A stretch of DNA of 64,000 bases, from positions 1,178,001 to 1,242,000 of the forward strand of contig JAZGTH010000034.1 in the NCBI GenBank assembly GCA_036877525.1, given 5' to 3'. The notes under the pieces are model-generated. The model saw only the letters and a program-made list of their open reading frames with translations. It searched no databases and had not been told where the DNA came from. This document shows, one piece after another, positions 26,561-38,100 of the stretch. The translations under genes and the position numbers were made by a program. Source of the DNA: Chromobotia macracanthus (lineage: Eukaryota > Chordata > Actinopteri > Cypriniformes > Botiidae). How positions within the stretch are numbered: position 1 is the stretch's first letter; the number at the start of each line of letters is the position of its first letter.

Positions 26561-27604
26561 GATCATGCTTTAAGTCCCCTGAAATTTCTCTGTAACACAC
26601 AACAAATTCTCTGTGTACAAATATGGAGCAAATGATGACAGCAACATCAAACATACATCAAACAAACAAGCTGACATCAGTGTCAGCCAAAACCTGCTGC
26701 TGATTTCCTTGCATTTTCCTTGGCAAAACGACAAGATATTGTTGGTACTGTAACTTTCAGCCTCCAGTGGTCACATTATGTCAATGTTCTTTAAACCACC
26801 TTGCATTGGAAAGATGTGGAGGGAGGGAACCATACAAAGAGCTTTGCAAGACAAAATAAGTAGCCACCTTTACCTTCAGCTGATACAGATATCAGACTGT
26901 TCCTGCTTCATGTCCTTACATATCTCAATGAGTGTGCCATAGTGCATTTGCACTGATTTGAAAGCCTGAAACTTAAACAGTAACATTTACTTGTTTAAAT
27001 AGTGTAGCTCACTGCAATAAATGTAATTTTAACTACATTGTACAATGATGGGGCAGAGAGCCATGTAATGTATTGAATTCTATGTAGTTTTGAAGAATTA
27101 GTGATTACATTTTCCTAATAGTCATTACATTACAGTCACTACATATCTCACTGAGTGTCTTAAACACTTTCATGCAGCAGATATTCCCTCTCCAAGTCTT
27201 ATAAGCAAAAGTTTGATTCCTTACAGTTGTGCCAAAACGATATAAAATATATTTTGAGCATTTTTTGCTTTTTTCTCTACCTCCCTGCCAAGATCTTTTC
27301 AGATATTGGTACTATTTGCTATATGATCCAAATGCTGCAATTTGACTTGTGTTTAACCTACTTGTGTTTAACTCTCTAGTGACCCATTCTCCTATATCAG
27401 ATTATTGTACATTTGTTCCATTGTCACTATTACCTTGCCCTAAACTAAACAACAACAATCAATGTATGATGTTTTTTTTAAAAAAAGATGAGAAATAACT
27501 AACAGCCACTGTAACTTGAGGGTAGGTATATGCCTTTCTTAAAGCAAGTTTGTGTTATTAGCCTTATTGTGTTTTTTTTAAAGCTAGGCCTACATGTCTG
27601 GTGA

Positions 27605-27640
27605 ACTACAATACCCATGATCCTGCAAGATCCAACCAAT
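27605..27640 (+). promoter_or_regulatory. ZNF143-like motif plus CCAAT box
   Basis: ACTACAATACCCATGATCC at 27605-27623 is close to the vertebrate ZNF143/THAP11 consensus (ACTACAATTCCCA...GC), and a CCAAT follows at 27636-27640. A possible donor (CTT|GTAAGT) is found 470 bp downstream, near 28109. This is compatible with a promoter of an unannotated transcript or an alternative col21a1 5' end, or with chance. Confidence 0.35.
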
Positions 27641-27759
27641 CAGATCGCAATAAAGAAACGCGCCAAAACAGCCATGTGGCCACTGTATTTGGGTTTACGA
27701 ACAGTGTTGCCAACTTATCGACTTTAAAGAGGCCCTTGACGACATTTTTTTAAAAAGAG

Positions 27760-28530
27760 ACTAGCGACAAATCTAGTAGCTTTCTATACAAACTTTAGCT
27801 TCTTTCAGTAGACTGTCGTGCACATAGTTTAATACCCATACGGAGGCTGTATTAAAAGGTGTGAGGCAAATAAGGAAGACACTTCTAACTTTCTCTTTAA
27901 TGGATATTTTTACATGTAGATAGATCTATAATCACTGCACAGCTGCTGTCTTTAATTTAGGTTTATGGTGTTTTAGGATTTTGTCCGAATTTTATTCTAG
28001 CACCTGTGCGACTGTTAACTTACTGCCGGTGAACGACGACAACTTTACTGAGCATCCGGCTGTATTGTGAGCACAGAGAGCAATTGAGAAGCGGTGTTTT
28101 CCTCCCACCTTGTAAGTCGCTTTTGTTTAATGTAAATGAAACAGCTGTCAACGCTGGACTAAATGCAACTATGAAACGGTGACGTAAGCAATATGTAAAT
28201 TACCGTGTGATGTCACCTGGAGACGTTTAGCGATTTTATAAGCAGGCTTTAGCTACTTTCCATTTAAAGTATTTTACAACACTGTTTCAGACCTTCTTGG
28301 CCACTTTTGTAAAAGCTACTAGAGACAAATCTAGCGACTTTTTGTACAAACCCTAACTTCTTTCAGTGGTCTGAAGTGCACGTAGTTTTATACACAGACG
28401 GAGGCTGTGTGCTGAGTGAGAGAAACAAATAAGAAAGACGCTTTTACGCTTTCTCTCAAATGATCATTTAACATGTAGATATATTTGTAAACACTGCACA
28501 GCTGCTGTCTTTAACTTAAGTTTATGATGT
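27760..28530. repeat. diverged tandem duplication, two copies of about 210 bp
   Basis: 27760-27970 and 28318-28530 match along their length: 'GACAAATCTAG', 'TTCTTTCAGT', 'GCACATAGTT/GCACGTAGTT', 'GGAGGCTGT', 'ACATGTAGATA' and 'CACTGCACAGCTGCTGTC' recur in the same order, about 550-558 bp apart with small indels. It may be two copies of a repeat or long-terminal-repeat-like segments. Confidence 0.6.
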
Positions 28531-28856
28531 GTTTATGATGTCAAAATTTTTGCATGGCAGCAGCTATGTGACTGCTGGTTAAAATGTTTCAAGTTCAGTC
28601 ACAAATGTACATATTCGTTCCATTGTCTGATTTGTCTGATGATATATGTGAACGAAAACAGCCGTATTAAGCCTTCGACTGTTTTAAAATACAGCATGTA
28701 CAATTACGGTATGTATAAAACCAATATGTTTAAAGTAAATTGCGCGATATTCAAACATAGTTTATGTTAGGTTTACTAGTTTACGTCATTCTCAGTGCTT
28801 TGTAAGAGTGGGCGGTGTTCATAGTGAGTACTTATTTATAGGTGTCTATCATCGTC

Positions 28857-28871
28857 TTCTTTTTTTTTTTT

Positions 28872-28926
<55 letters not shown>

Positions 28927-29002
28927 ATCTATATCTATATATATATATATATTTATTTATTTTTTTATTTTTTTTTTTTTTAAATATATATATATATATA
29001 TA
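28857..29002. repeat. compound microsatellite T(n)-(GTCT)n-(ATCT)n-(AT)n
   Basis: A T-run is followed by six or so GTCT units, then ATCT units, then (ATATCT) and AT repeats, T-runs and a second (AT)n block. The internal progression from GTCT to ATCT to AT suggests point mutation followed by slippage. Confidence 0.93.
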
Positions 29003-29689
29003 ACGAGAACAATTTAATCACGAGGAAACATTACTTTCCTACACATGTGTCTTCTTATATTGTCGTTTAATTCTCATGGTGGTACGAATGGATGATCTCT
29101 CTGGTATTGTGTTGTCTGTGAACAAGAACAATTAATTAGACAGTCGTCGACATTTGCTTCCCTATTAAACGTTTGTGTAAGACGTTCACTCTGCAAACTG
29201 CATTCATTTATTTACACTAATCTAGTAAACTTTCAATGTTGTCTTATTCTTTCACCTTTCTTATCAGTTCTTAAAAGATGCAGTTTTGTAATGTCAGTGA
29301 GGTACGACATATTAATAAAATACAAATTACTTTTCTGAGTGATTAAATGATGATTAAATTATCATTAAGATATTTTTACTGCATTAATATTCGTTTGGAA
29401 AGTTGTCTGCATATAAAATGTGGCTTAGTCAACTAATTATGATGCATACCTGTAGATGGCAGTACAGCGCTGTGAGATATACTTGCCTTTCTATGTCTGC
29501 AGTTAGATTCTATTGAAGCGTGGAAGGCCATTAAACATTAGGCTTACCTAAATGTGTGGTCCTGACAAAACCAAAAAATGCTGCATTGAGAGTTCACAGG
29601 TCTGCCTGGTGTGGAGGGGCTGTTATGGCCATTTTAAGATAAAGAGACCTGGGTTTATCAGTTCTTTAAAGAAGCCTTATTTCGATTAG

Positions 29690-29870
29690 CCACCAAGAAA
29701 ACCAGAACACTTTAATTTGCATGTCAGCATATTTGAATTTGAGCATGAATAATTAACTTCTCAGTTCAATCAGCCCACTCAGCAGGTTAATGCAGCTAGG
29801 GTTGGTTATATAGGACGGAGGACACTAGTGTCTACAGTCAGATGGCAAAGGGACAGAGAAGCGTAGAGTC
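29690..29870 (+). promoter_or_regulatory. octamer + HNF1-like + TATA cluster
   Basis: A perfect octamer ATTTGCAT (29715-29722), an HNF1-like GAATAATTAAC (29747-29757) and a TATATAG (29807-29813) occur within 100 bp, ordered as in a TATA-type promoter on the plus strand. It lies about 650 bp upstream of the CRE/TATA candidate promoter for col21a1. No transcript evidence is available. Confidence 0.35.
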
Positions 29871-30460
29871 GAGAAAGCTGTTTTTTATACATACATAACA
29901 ATTACATATCAGTTTACAATCCTTATTAAAATTAAGCTATCATGCATGAAAATATTTGAGTAATATAACAAACCTCAAATCTATTTTTAGTGTCTAGGCA
30001 ATATATGCACTGACAGCTAACTCCACATTTATTGTATTTCATTTTTCTACTGTTCTTTTACTGACCCTAAAGATAAATGGTAAACCATTGACAATAGAGG
30101 AGACAGTTATTTGTCTTCATACAAAATAGTTTGAGCAAATACTGAAATACTTTAAATAACATACAATAAAATAATAAAACAAAAATAATCTGCCATAGTT
30201 GTTATACAAATTATGCTATAACCACCTGCTGTAAGGTGTTGAGAATGACAGATTGACAGTGCATTGATTTAGTGCAGAAGAGTAATATCCTTTGTCTTAA
30301 TTTTGTATTTAAATTTTATTCGACACTACAATATAGAGGAACAATAATTATGGATGTGTTTCTGCATATAATAATGCAGCAGTAGTACAACACCCACACC
30401 AGAAATGTATGCAGTTTTTTTTCTAGGTTATTACGAGCAGAAGAGATGGGCGTGTCTATC

Positions 30461-30610
30461 TGACGTCACCAGGACTGAACGTATAAGGACTCGGGAGTGA
30501 CAAGCTCAATGGCTCCTCCAGTGGATTTTAAGTGTACTTATCTGAGTGATGTAATGATTTATGAAGTTAAATTCAGGTCATCCGTTTTATGGAGGCAAAT
30601 TTAAAAGACG
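30461..30610 (+). promoter_or_regulatory. col21a1: putative col21a1 promoter and non-coding first exon
   Basis: A perfect CRE, TGACGTCA, lies at 30461-30468 and a TATA-like GTATAAGG at 30481-30488, which would place initiation near 30510-30515. A strong splice donor (ACG|GTAAGA) follows at 30610/30611. The next acceptor on this strand that leads into a gene is the col21a1 start-codon exon at 35057. I therefore infer that this is the first, untranslated exon of col21a1 with a 4.4-kb first intron. An ATG at 30509 opens a 31-codon upstream ORF ending at 30604, which would be in the leader if transcription starts before it. The link to col21a1 is inferred from order and strand, not shown. Confidence 0.5.
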
Positions 30611-32098
30611 GTAAGAAACAACATTTTAATCACACTTCATACGTACTTTTTAATCTGCATGTTGATTAATTAAACTAATTAAAAGAATTTATTGATTAAC
30701 ACATTAAAAAAACATAATAACATAATTGAGACTATTAAAATCACAAAACACCCTTAGAAACTATTCAGTCATTTTTGAGTTTAAAAAATGTATTTATATT
30801 AATTTTATTAATATTATTTTAAACGGTTTACACAGCCATATTTGCTATAGCCTATAACAATAGGCCTATTTATATATTTATTTTTCACATCTTATATACC
30901 CTGACTTTATACTTGCTATAAGGTAAAACCTGCTTATAAAGACTCTTGATGAATGTAAAATGTGCTGACTGAAAAAGACACAATAGAGACTCCCTCTATG
31001 GGACAGGTACCCTCTATATTTAGTAGCAGCATAATCTCTTTCTCTCTTCTGCTCTGTCTCTCTCTCCTGCTGTGTTGCATTATCATTACAAATGTATGTG
31101 CCAGAATATAAACAGACACATTTTTGATTGCTAAATCCACTAATCCTTCTTCATGACCAAGTTTTGTAAATGTCAGCATTTTAAGAGGGAATGAGAGATG
31201 TAAACATTCTTGTAGAGGGAGCAAACTTGAGGTTTCAAGGACTGCAGAGTTGTGGTCTGTAATTAAATATATAGCAGTCTATTTTAGTGCATGATGTTAC
31301 ATATTTAGAATAAAACCTTCTGACTGAAGGCGACATTTTCCACCCATTTAATGTTGTGTGCTTGTCACTCTGCAATTACATGCAATTCAGAGCAGAAATG
31401 CTTTTATTCTGTGATGTTTCAAATCCATATTATTGGTGCTGAACGCTACAGCTCAGAGGCTTGATTTTCACAGTCTAAATTTTGCATTGAGAATTGAGCT
31501 TGTTATATCTTCATAGAATGCCAGTGCAATGCAACCAAATGTTTTGCTGAGAAGCTGTAAAGAAAGAACATATTTAATACAATCCAAAGCATTAGCGACA
31601 TGCTTGTGTGACCTACCTCCTGTGTTCTTTTTGTTCCTGGCTTAAGCAGTTCAGGTTGATTGACCAACTTTAAGGAGCTTGTAACTATCTGTGTAAATGA
31701 AATACCCTGTGAAAATTATCCATCCGGATGTTGTCCTTAGAGTTCATACACGTGCGGTAATCCCTAGGGTAAATTAGTATGTGGTCAAGCAGTCTGTTTA
31801 TTGCTAACAAAGAATCCACAGGCCATGCTCACTAGAGGGGAACAAAGCTACTAGTCTGGGTTAGTAATGGCTTGTCACATAAATTATTCAAAAGCATTCA
31901 AAGGTATAAATATTGTGCCCATTATTGCATATATTATCTGTACTGCAAAATGTATACTTTTCATTGATTAACGGTGATCTAGCAGGCTTTTATTTACAAA
32001 ATGTTTGAATAGCTGGAAAATTGAATAGCTCTTTTATACTTCAGGAGACTTAATGGAGTTTAGTTATATTCTGTTGTTCGAAAACATAAACAAATGTA

Positions 32099-32447
32099 TT
32101 AAAGCTGCAATCTGTAACTGTTTTGGTTAAAAAAAACAGTTATTAAGCAAATATATGACAGGTCTTCTTACCTTACCCCCCCTCCGCAACGGTAAGTTTA
32201 TTATAGTAATTTATAATTTAAGCCATCTGGTCCAATTTCATGGAAAATGTCTTTCTGTAAAATAAAGATCTGACTACTATATCACATGTCCGGGTACTGT
32301 AGATGGTGCAGTGTTTGTAGCTTGTTCTTACAGCAGCTGTTTAGAATTGAATCCATGTTAAGAAAATAACATTGCAAGTAACCTGCAAATTTATGTTTCA
32401 AACAGAGATAGCAGTGGAGAGGCAAAAGTTATGGGTTGCATCTTTAA
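32099..32447. mobile_element. MITE-like element with TTAAAG(C/A)TGCAA inverted ends
   Basis: The left end TTAAAGCTGCAATCTGTAAC is matched in inverted form at the right end (GTTATGGGTTGCATCTTTAA). The roughly 350-bp interior is non-coding. This is a typical teleost non-autonomous DNA transposon layout, in the proposed 5' UTR intron of col21a1. Confidence 0.55.
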
Positions 32448-34339
32448 AAACAGTGACAAAATATAAGAACATAATAAATAGAATAATAAATAGTTGGAAA
32501 TAATGTGGGTTGCATACTGCAACTCAAAAACTCAGTTTATTCTTGAAAGAAGTTGATTTATTAAATTTAATTTAATTTATTAAATTTATTAATGAGATCT
32601 TTTCTGATACTCTAGGAAATTCAATGTTCTACTGAAGACATTCATTCAGATATTTGGGTAAAAAGTCCCTTTAATCTTATTGCTGCGGAGGGGAAACAAT
32701 TGAGATAAAAAGATCTTTTTATCTATTTCTTTTGGTACTTCTGTGGGTTTACATAAGCTGTCACAGCTGTCACAAAATAATTGTGTACTCATAGATATCC
32801 AGAGATAAATACAGAGGAGAAAACACAAACTCAGTGAGTTTGTAGCTTGGCTATTGAAATGAACCCAGCATATGCCCCTTGTCAAAGAGATGATTTATCT
32901 CTCTTATTGAATTGAGAATTGTCTTCTCAAAATATCCTCATTAAACTGCATGAAAGACTGTGTTATACCACAACACATCTGGTAAAGGCAAACACCAGGA
33001 CTCCCCCATCTGTGGCTCAATCACAAGCTCTTTACTGATGAAGGGATTCATCAATGGACACAGAGAGGCTGAAACCACAGTGTGTGATCCAAGCAAGACG
33101 TTACAAGTGCTCCTTAACCAATCAGTGAAACATTGCTCTTGCTGATGTAGTGTTTATTTTACCGGTGCCATTTGGTTGGAATTAGATTTGGAAATCTGGT
33201 GTCTGGAATCTAGAATATTTTTATTGAATTGATGGACAGAACATTTAAACCATGCAAGAATGTCCAGATACCTGAAACAGCTTTGGGATCGGTTTAATTG
33301 AAAAAAAAACTTCCTGTAAAATCTTGCAACAAAAGAACTTTTTATGCAGTGTTAACTTTGGCGTTCCTCACATACTCATGAAGTTTCTTTAAATGTCTCA
33401 TGTTCTGCTTGTCAGATTGAGTTATCACAGTTGAAGCTGTTGAAGCTAAAGTCAGACTAAGAGTTCTCATGCCCTGAGAAATGTCCTCAGTGGCCCTTAT
33501 AAGAAATGTATACAAAACCTCTAACATTTCGTTATGGTTTTATGGGACAGTACTCCACCACAGATTCCTTTGTGTCCTGTTTGCCATAGACAATGCCATG
33601 GCCCTGGTCAAGCTTGCGTCATCTTAAAATAACCCTTGTAAAGTGGATGCTTAGTGCATGTACATGTATGTTTGTAAAGTTTTTTTTTTTACTTCGGTCC
33701 TAACTCATTCTGCAATTAAATCTAAAGCAAATATTTTATGCAAGGTTGTTGCATGCAGTATGGCCTCACAGGACTTCAGGCCTCTGGAAGACCTCATATG
33801 CAGTTTGCTGTGTTTTATATCTACCAGTAAATGGCAACATGCCCTGTTTATTTTCATGTTGTGTTCACCAGCTTTTTTTTTTGCTTACACTGTTTTGCTT
33901 GGCTGCAGCATGTGGTCTGTTGGCAGTGTTTTATGCTAAATGAAAGCTTGTAGACATCACTGGAGCGAAGCGAGAAAATAAGACCACATGTCGTATAGTA
34001 CCATGCAAAAAGGCCCTCTGTCCAAGGAGACTTTTATAAGGCTGAATGAAAGGGACGAATGTCGCAGTCTGCAAAGTTAAAGATGGTCTGTTGCTTTGCC
34101 AATGAAATGCTAGCACAATATCCTGACACATGTTGTTTTATTTATATTGTTTTCATGCATATTATTTAGAGCACGTCTGGTTGACATATAAACTTTGAAA
34201 AATTTTAAATTTTGGTGCAGTTGTAAATTAAAAATAAACAAAGGACACCATGAATGATCAAGTGAGAGGCGCTGTGCAAAATTCACCTGTATAATGACAA
34301 ATATGCTGACGAAAGTGACATATTGTCAGATATGGTAAC

Positions 34340-34545
34340 CCATACCTGAAATGTGACCTCTGCATTTAACCCATCACTGGTGAGGAGTGAACACACACAC
34401 ACACACGGAGCAGTGTCAGCACACTACTGCACCCAGGAAGCAATCGGGGGTTAGGTGCCTTGCTCAAGGCCACTTCAGTTGCTACCTGCCAGCGCTGGAA
34501 TTGAACCAGCAACCTTCTAATCATAAGCCTGACTCACCAGTAGGG
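34340..34545. repeat. dispersed teleost repeat with 'GGTGCCTTGCTCAAGG' core
   Basis: Contains 'GACCTCTGCATTTAACCCAT', a short (AC)n run, 'GGGGTTAGGTGCCTTGCTCA' and 'GAATTGAACCAGCAACCTT', a combination seen repeatedly in many fish genomes. It has an accidental 64-codon ORF but no gene. Confidence 0.5.
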
Positions 34546-35056
34546 ACTGATGCTCAATATGCATTTGTTAATTGCAAATGAAAATTGCAAATCTAATAGA
34601 AAAGCACACATGATTCGAAGTATGATTGATATACTGTACATCCAGTACCACAAGTGGTGTGATGCAACGCTATAAAGTTTAATGCTAAGAGTTATACTGT
34701 ATTTAGTTTTTCAAATCCATAATCTTGCAATGACCAATAGTAATAGTGAGACTTGTGGTTATGTACTTCTATAATAATACCTTGCAGTGGTTATTTCCAT
34801 TACATTAGCTGTTTATTCTTAGATGTAATTACTTGATTTTGTTTCTAAAGAACCATCTTAACACCCCTGTGTACAAATGTGTGTAGTGATATGATTAGCT
34901 TAAGTGATTGTATTACATTAGAGCTATAATCAAATGAAACAGCCATCTTTCAGTAATTATCTAAGCAAACTGATTCTCGTACATTTAGAATAATTACAAA
35001 CTACAATGATATTCTGAATCCAAAACAAACATGTTTTAATCTTTTTCATTTCACAG

Positions 35057-35184
35057 GACTCTGAAGATCGACACTTGAGCAAAACTAGAACTGTAGTTTA
35101 GGATGTTGTGGATTTTGAGGCCACTTCCAGCCCTTCTTCTCCTGGCCTATTCACAAGCAGGAGAGGATGATGATGTTCGAGCTG
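35057..35184 (+). CDS. col21a1: col21a1 exon with start codon and signal peptide
   Basis: The acceptor TTTCACAG ends at 35056; 46 nt of 5' UTR precede the ATG at 35103. The coding part (82 nt) reads MLWILRPLPALLLLAYSQA followed by an acidic GEDDD stretch. It has a hydrophobic core and an Ala-rich end, giving a predicted signal-peptidase cut around residues 19-21. The donor is CTG|GTATGG at 35184, phase 1. No upstream in-frame Met exists in the exon. Confidence 0.85.
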
Positions 35185-38100
35185 GTATGGGCTGTTTCAT
35201 ATCTGTTCCTTGTCTTTGAATATACAGTAGTCTTTTGGCAGTTCTGTTGTGAACACATAGCAAAAGATGTATCATAAAGTGCTGTTGTGCAGCAGTGTGT
35301 CACAACAAGGCTCTGTTCCAAAACAAAGTGAGCTGACTTTGTAGGTTGTGATGTGAAGGTTGTTCCAAATGTAGATAAGAGATCTGGCCAAATCTAAAAA
35401 ACGCATTGCATGTATTATTCATGCAGAAGCAATCCCACAAGGCATTGTGATGAGCTCAGAAAGCAAAATCCATCCAGATAGCAGATGAGTGAAAGGAAAT
35501 GTAGGTGGTATCAAAAAGTAAAGCTAACAAATAGTTATATCTGACTATAAATTGACTGTTTTACAAATATTTGTGCTGTAGGGACTGGACTCAGTACTTA
35601 AATGCAAAGACTTTTGACTTGCAAAATAATGACTTCCCAGCTCCCAGCTCTGGCTGTTTATGTTTATTATAGTATCAGGTCATTAGTTTTTTTGTGACAC
35701 CTGTGACACTTTGCAAGAGTAGCACTATTTGTTTGGCACATAGAATGTCTGTCTATGTAAAGAATTCCAAATTGGTCACTTAGATTTTTGTAACAGAGCC
35801 TAAATGTGAAATGTATGTGTTTACAACTGTATGTGACTGTCCTTTCTATATTGCAGTTCAGCTAAAGTTTCTTCATCTCATCCTGTAGGCTGTAGCACAG
35901 CAGTTAATGACCTGGTCTACATCATTGATGGCTCTTGGAGTGTGGGAGATGAGGACTTCGAAACAGCCAAGCGCTGGCTGGTCAATGTCACCAGTGGCTT
36001 TGATGTGAGCTCGCACTACACGCAGGTTGGTGTAGTACAGTACAGTGACACCCCAAGGTTGGAGATCCCTCTTGGTGTCCACAAGACCGCTAATGACCTC
36101 ATTAAAGCCATTGAGAACATCAGCTACTTAGGTGGCAACACGCAGACAGGTCGGGCCATCAAGTTTGCCGTAGACCACGTCTTTGCATCTTCGCAACGAA
36201 GCAATGTGAAGAACCGCATTGCTGTGGTAGTGACTGATGGAAAGTCGCAGGATGATGTCGTGGATGCCAGCGTGGAGGCACGGGTACAAGGCATCAAGGT
36301 TTTTGCGGTGGGTGTGGGCACAGAGATCACTACGTCAGAGCTGGTGACCATCGCCAACAAGCCGGCTGGTGATTATGTGCTTTACGCAGAGGACTACACT
36401 AATATGGACCGTATTCGTGACTCCATGGAGCAGAAACTATGCGAGGGTAAGATCTGCCTGCATGTGACCCATCACATAAACATAAACCGCATTACAACAA
36501 GCTTTTGCCATTGCCGTCCCTCTCCTGGGCAAGCTTTAAAGAACAGGGAACCCACCAAACTGCCACACTCCATTCATGCCCAGTGACAAGGAAAGCCACA
36601 GGGCTCTTGGGCCAAACCAGCAGCATGCTGCCATGGCAGGGAGGAGCACTAGGGAGGAAAAAAGGATCCAGATGTGATATGCCTACTGCCAACCACAATG
36701 CAGCTAGCAGCCCTGCTTTGAAAAGATAAAAATACAGTTTCTTTAACCAAATTTATATATAAATAACTCCTAAATAAATAGTGGAATTAATTTATCAGGC
36801 TTAGAGTTACATGAATGATGATACATTTGTAATTTTGTCCTGAACTAGTCCTTACATCTGGACCATCTTTGGCACCTTGGAGATTTTTTTGCTGTAAGTT
36901 ATGCTTCTAATCATTCAGCGGGCACTAGCAAGATTATTCATGATTATCATAAAGTACAATCACGTAATACAGATTTTTTTATCAGAAAATGAATGTAGTT
37001 TGAGAGCTTTTGATGCAATTCTGTTAAACTGTGCTGTGTCGTACCTCATGTTTGAAATTATCATCTTATTAAATTACATTGTGTCCTGCCTCAGAATCTG
37101 TATGCCCCACACGTATTCCTGTGGCCTCCCGTGATGAGAAAGGCTTTGAGCTGATGTTGGGAATGAAGATCCATCAGAAGGCTAAGAAGATCCATGGCTC
37201 ATTAATGTCTGAGGCAGCCTATCTGCTAGACAAAAGCACTGATATTACTGAAAACACAAGGTTGGTTTTAAAATGAATAATGCTACATTTAAAATGCTAA
37301 TTTGTTCTTTATGAAGATACAAAGAAGGCATATTACCCATGTAATATGTAACTACTGGCTATTTGGCAGTCAGTAGAAAATCACTTTTTTAGCTTTGTGT
37401 TAAAAGATGTTTTATCTTAATTGACTTATATTATATTGACAGTATTTTAAGTTGGTTTTTTAAATTTGATGTACAAATTGAGCTGAAAGTGATCTACAAT
37501 GTATTTTATTCTGGCTAATGGAGGTTGGCAAATTTGTTTTAAAGGGACATTTTTCCAGAAGGCCTTCCACCCTCCTATGTGTTTGTGTCAACTCTGAGGT
37601 TAAAAGGGGCTGTAAGTAGGGAAAAGTTTGACCTGTGGAGGGTGCTGTCTAAAGACGGACAGCTTCAGGTAGCTGTCACTCTGAGTGGAAAGGACAAATC
37701 TGTCAACTTTACAACCACCAGCACAGTTAACGAGCAGCAGATCATTACTTTTCACGAAGGCATTGAGGTTAGTGAAATTCACTAGAAATTCACAAGAGTT
37801 TCTTTTTGTAAACCACACTAGTTTGAAGGACAGAATGTAAAAATAAGCTTCTGAGTTGTCTGTGTTTTTGTGGTAGTTGTAATTTTCTGTCTAAAACCCC
37901 ATTATGCTTTGTCACTTAGCCTGTCACTTCTAGCTTTAAAGGATAAAAATCATAAGCGATGTCTTTATTTTCTGAACCTCCAGCAATAATCATCTTGTAC
38001 CTGTTTCATATTTTATTCCATTCTTAATGCCAATCAAGTGGTCTGTGGGTTGTTTCTTGCATAATTCAGTCTCAGTAAGAGTTTTTGAAAGCTTATCACT

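Larger units (their letters stand above)
19321..30440. other. intergenic region between vopp1 and col21a1
   Basis: About 11 kb of non-coding DNA separates the divergent vopp1 and col21a1 genes. The longest open frames (107-117 codons on the minus strand near 20.8-21.2 and 25.2-25.5 kb) show no recognisable domains, no codon structure and no splice context. The region contains an (AT)n microsatellite, a block of 'CCTAGCAAC'-type repeat, a diverged tandem duplication at 27.76-28.53 kb, a compound microsatellite at 28.86-29.0 kb and two promoter-like patches (about 27.60-27.65 and 29.69-29.87 kb). Confidence 0.6.
30611..35056 (+). other. col21a1: putative col21a1 intron in the 5' UTR
   Basis: Non-coding stretch between the proposed first exon and the exon with the start codon. 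It includes a MITE-like element with inverted ends (about 32099-32447) and a dispersed repeat with a short (AC)n run (about 34340-34545). I see no coding sequence in it. Confidence 0.45.
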
